DNA of 38,261 nt from Patescibacteria group bacterium. GTDB lineage: Bacteria > Patescibacteriota > Minisyncoccia > Portnoybacterales > GWB1-42-6. Below the pieces are notes generated by a model that worked only from the letters and a program-made list of their open reading frames with translations, had not been told where the DNA came from and did not search any database. The position numbers and the translations under genes are program-made. The stretch spans positions 1 to 38,261 of the forward strand of contig JAHIST010000006.1 in NCBI GenBank assembly GCA_018818145.1, read 5' to 3'. Below are positions 37,373 through 38,261 of the stretch, one piece after another (position 1 is the stretch's first letter; the number at the start of each line of letters is the position of its first letter).

Positions 37373-37882
37373 TTACTGGATATCAATTTTCCCGCCCGCC
37401 TCAACTATAATTTGCCGACTATAACTGCCGTTGGTCAAAGTAAAAACCAAAGAGCCGGAAGACGCGCCATTAAGAAAGGTTGTCGGATCGGGCGGGATAA
37501 AATAAACATCGCTGTTAACCGGGCTTATTGTTACGCCGGCGGGCAAAAAAATGGAATCTAAAATCGTGCTGGCTCCCCCCGAATAACGCCTACTGCCGGA
37601 ATCATGGTGAAAGAAAAGATATGAATTAGATGAATTAGTATTTATTCCGTAGCCCCGGGGGCTGGGAGCTGCTCCAAGGTCCATAGGCGCCAGCGCCAAA
37701 TTCTGCGCTCGCCGCAAATCCGCCGCCATTCTTTGAACAGCCGAATCTACCGCATATCTTTTTTGCCCTTCGCGATAGTTAGCTATGGTCAAAACGGACA
37801 ACAAGGCAATAATAAAAATAACCACCAGTAGCTCGACAAGAGTGAACCCTTTTAAACTAAATGGAAGCCTACTGTTTACCAT
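37373..37882 (-). CDS. Pseudopilin, GspH/FimT-like
   Basis: A short leader (MVNSRLPFSLKG) is followed by FTLVELLVVIFIIALLSVLTIANY with Glu at +5 and a standard pilin N-terminal helix. The region AVQRMAADLRRAQNLALA (about 49-66) is typical of GspH/FimT minor pseudopilins. The 169-residue protein ends with a beta-rich domain. It is the first complete gene of the pseudopilin block on the minus strand. Confidence 0.85.
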   Translation of the reverse strand: MVNSRLPFSLKGFTLVELLVVIFIIALLSVLTIANYREGQKRYAVDSAVQRMAADLRRAQNLALAPMDLGAAPSPRGYGINTNSSNSYLFFHHDSGSRRYSGGASTILDSIFLPAGVTISPVNSDVYFIPPDPTTFLNGASSGSLVFTLTNGSYSRQIIVEAGGKIDIQ

Positions 37883-37998
37883 TAAGATAAATTATGCCTT
37901 TGTTAAACTGACAGCTCAATAAATCCTGAAGAAAAAGTCTTTAATCAGATTATTTCTGCGTAATTCTGCGTCTTAGTTCTGCGTTTGTTCCACGGTTT
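37883..37998. other. Spacer upstream of the pseudopilin block
   Basis: Apart from repeats of TTCTGCGT at 37950-37990 I see no gene. A promoter for the block should lie here, but no clear -10/-35 pair could be assigned. Confidence 0.4.
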
Positions 37999-38138
37999 AC
38001 CCCCACACCTAATCAGGAATGTTTTTAGTTAATAAGAGATTTCTTCTTTTGATATTTTTTCATCTTTTAAGATAGCATAAAACTTTATTTTATGAATCCC
38101 GCCAGGCGGGATTCATTTTCTTGATTAGGTGTGGGGGC
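37999..38138. mobile_element. MITE-like element, copy 2
   Basis: Ends ACCCCCACACCTAATCAG (37999-38016) and TTGATTAGGTGTGGGGGC (38121-38138) are inverted repeats with two differences. The right half, including the TGAATCCCGCC/GGCGGGATTCA hairpin, is nearly identical to copy 1 at 23495-23638, while the left half is not. It starts 4 bp after the stop of the preceding minus-strand gene. Confidence 0.82.
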
Positions 38139-38141
38139 TTT

Positions 38142-38261
38142 CTACGGCGCCACCTCTTTCCATTTAGGCAAGGTTGAACCAACCTGCACCGAATCAGCAA
38201 AAGGAGGGCAAGAGAAGCCGCTCGCGTCGGTTACCGACAGGGTTATAATTTTGCCGCCGCT
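38142..38261 (-). CDS. C-terminal end of a PKD-like surface protein
   Basis: The last 39 codons before the stop at 38144-38142 read KIITLSVTDASGFSC, then FADSVQVGSTLPKWKEVAP. The TLxVTDxxG wording is that of the last strand of a PKD or Ig-like surface domain, and the single Cys may pair within it. Position upstream of the pseudopilin genes suggests an envelope or pilus-associated protein. Most of the gene is outside the window. Confidence 0.65.
   Translation of the reverse strand, partial: SGGKIITLSVTDASGFSCPPFADSVQVGSTLPKWKEVAP

Overview
The window looks like part of a small, AT-rich bacterial genome of the Candidate Phyla Radiation (Patescibacteria, Parcubacteria-like). This is an inference. 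It rests on compact housekeeping genes, a PheT without its tRNA-binding OB domain, a ThrRS without a TGS domain, a secE-nusG-rplK operon not followed by rplA, a block of pseudopilin genes, mostly CCA-less tRNA genes and AT-rich word repeats between genes.

Layout. 1-4.5 kb: rnhB (5' part, minus strand), a membrane protein and dnaE. 4.5-9 kb: an HD-domain hydrolase, a T-box leader, an antisense zinc-ribbon gene, thrS, a GIY-YIG gene framed by a perfect 27-bp inverted repeat, and a small unknown gene. 9-14 kb: a PMT-type glycosyltransferase, a Gmad2-like lipoprotein/membrane protein, and the tRNA-modification genes miaB and miaA. 14-21.7 kb (minus): gatB, folD, glyA, a P-loop kinase, a dCMP deaminase, an archaeal-type thymidylate synthase and a dUTPase-dCMP deaminase fusion. 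Together the last six look like a one-carbon/dTMP supply cluster: deaminases and dUTPase make dUMP, GlyA and FolD handle methylene-THF, and the synthase makes dTMP. 21.8-25.8 kb (minus): small ORF, rplK, nusG, secE, gyrB. 25.9-29.4 kb: pheT, pheS and a membrane protein. 29.5-30.5 kb: tRNA-Asp nested inside a split tRNA-like gene, tRNA-Met, and tRNA-fMet with a GIY-YIG cassette inserted at its 5' half. 30.5-35.2 kb: HEPN-like membrane protein, gatA, gatC, ligA. 35.2-38.3 kb: four pseudopilin genes interrupted by a four-helix-bundle gene, and the 3' end of a PKD-like surface protein.

The most notable theme is a dense load of palindromic and word repeats from at least six families. They sit in intergenic DNA, inside RNA structures (T-box leader, tRNA D-loop and anticodon loop) and in frame inside essential genes (rnhB, miaA, gatB twice, thrS, gatA, miaB, a PMT protein, two pseudopilins, the tail of a kinase). 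Three tiny genes (two GIY-YIG nucleases and one four-helix-bundle protein) are each framed by direct or inverted repeats, like mobile cassettes. A working hypothesis is that the small GIY-YIG nucleases help disperse the palindromes, comparable in logic to RAYT transposases and REP sequences. That link is inference only.

A second theme is that accessory genes have strong Shine-Dalgarno sequences while most core genes have none, which suggests different origins or different translation modes.
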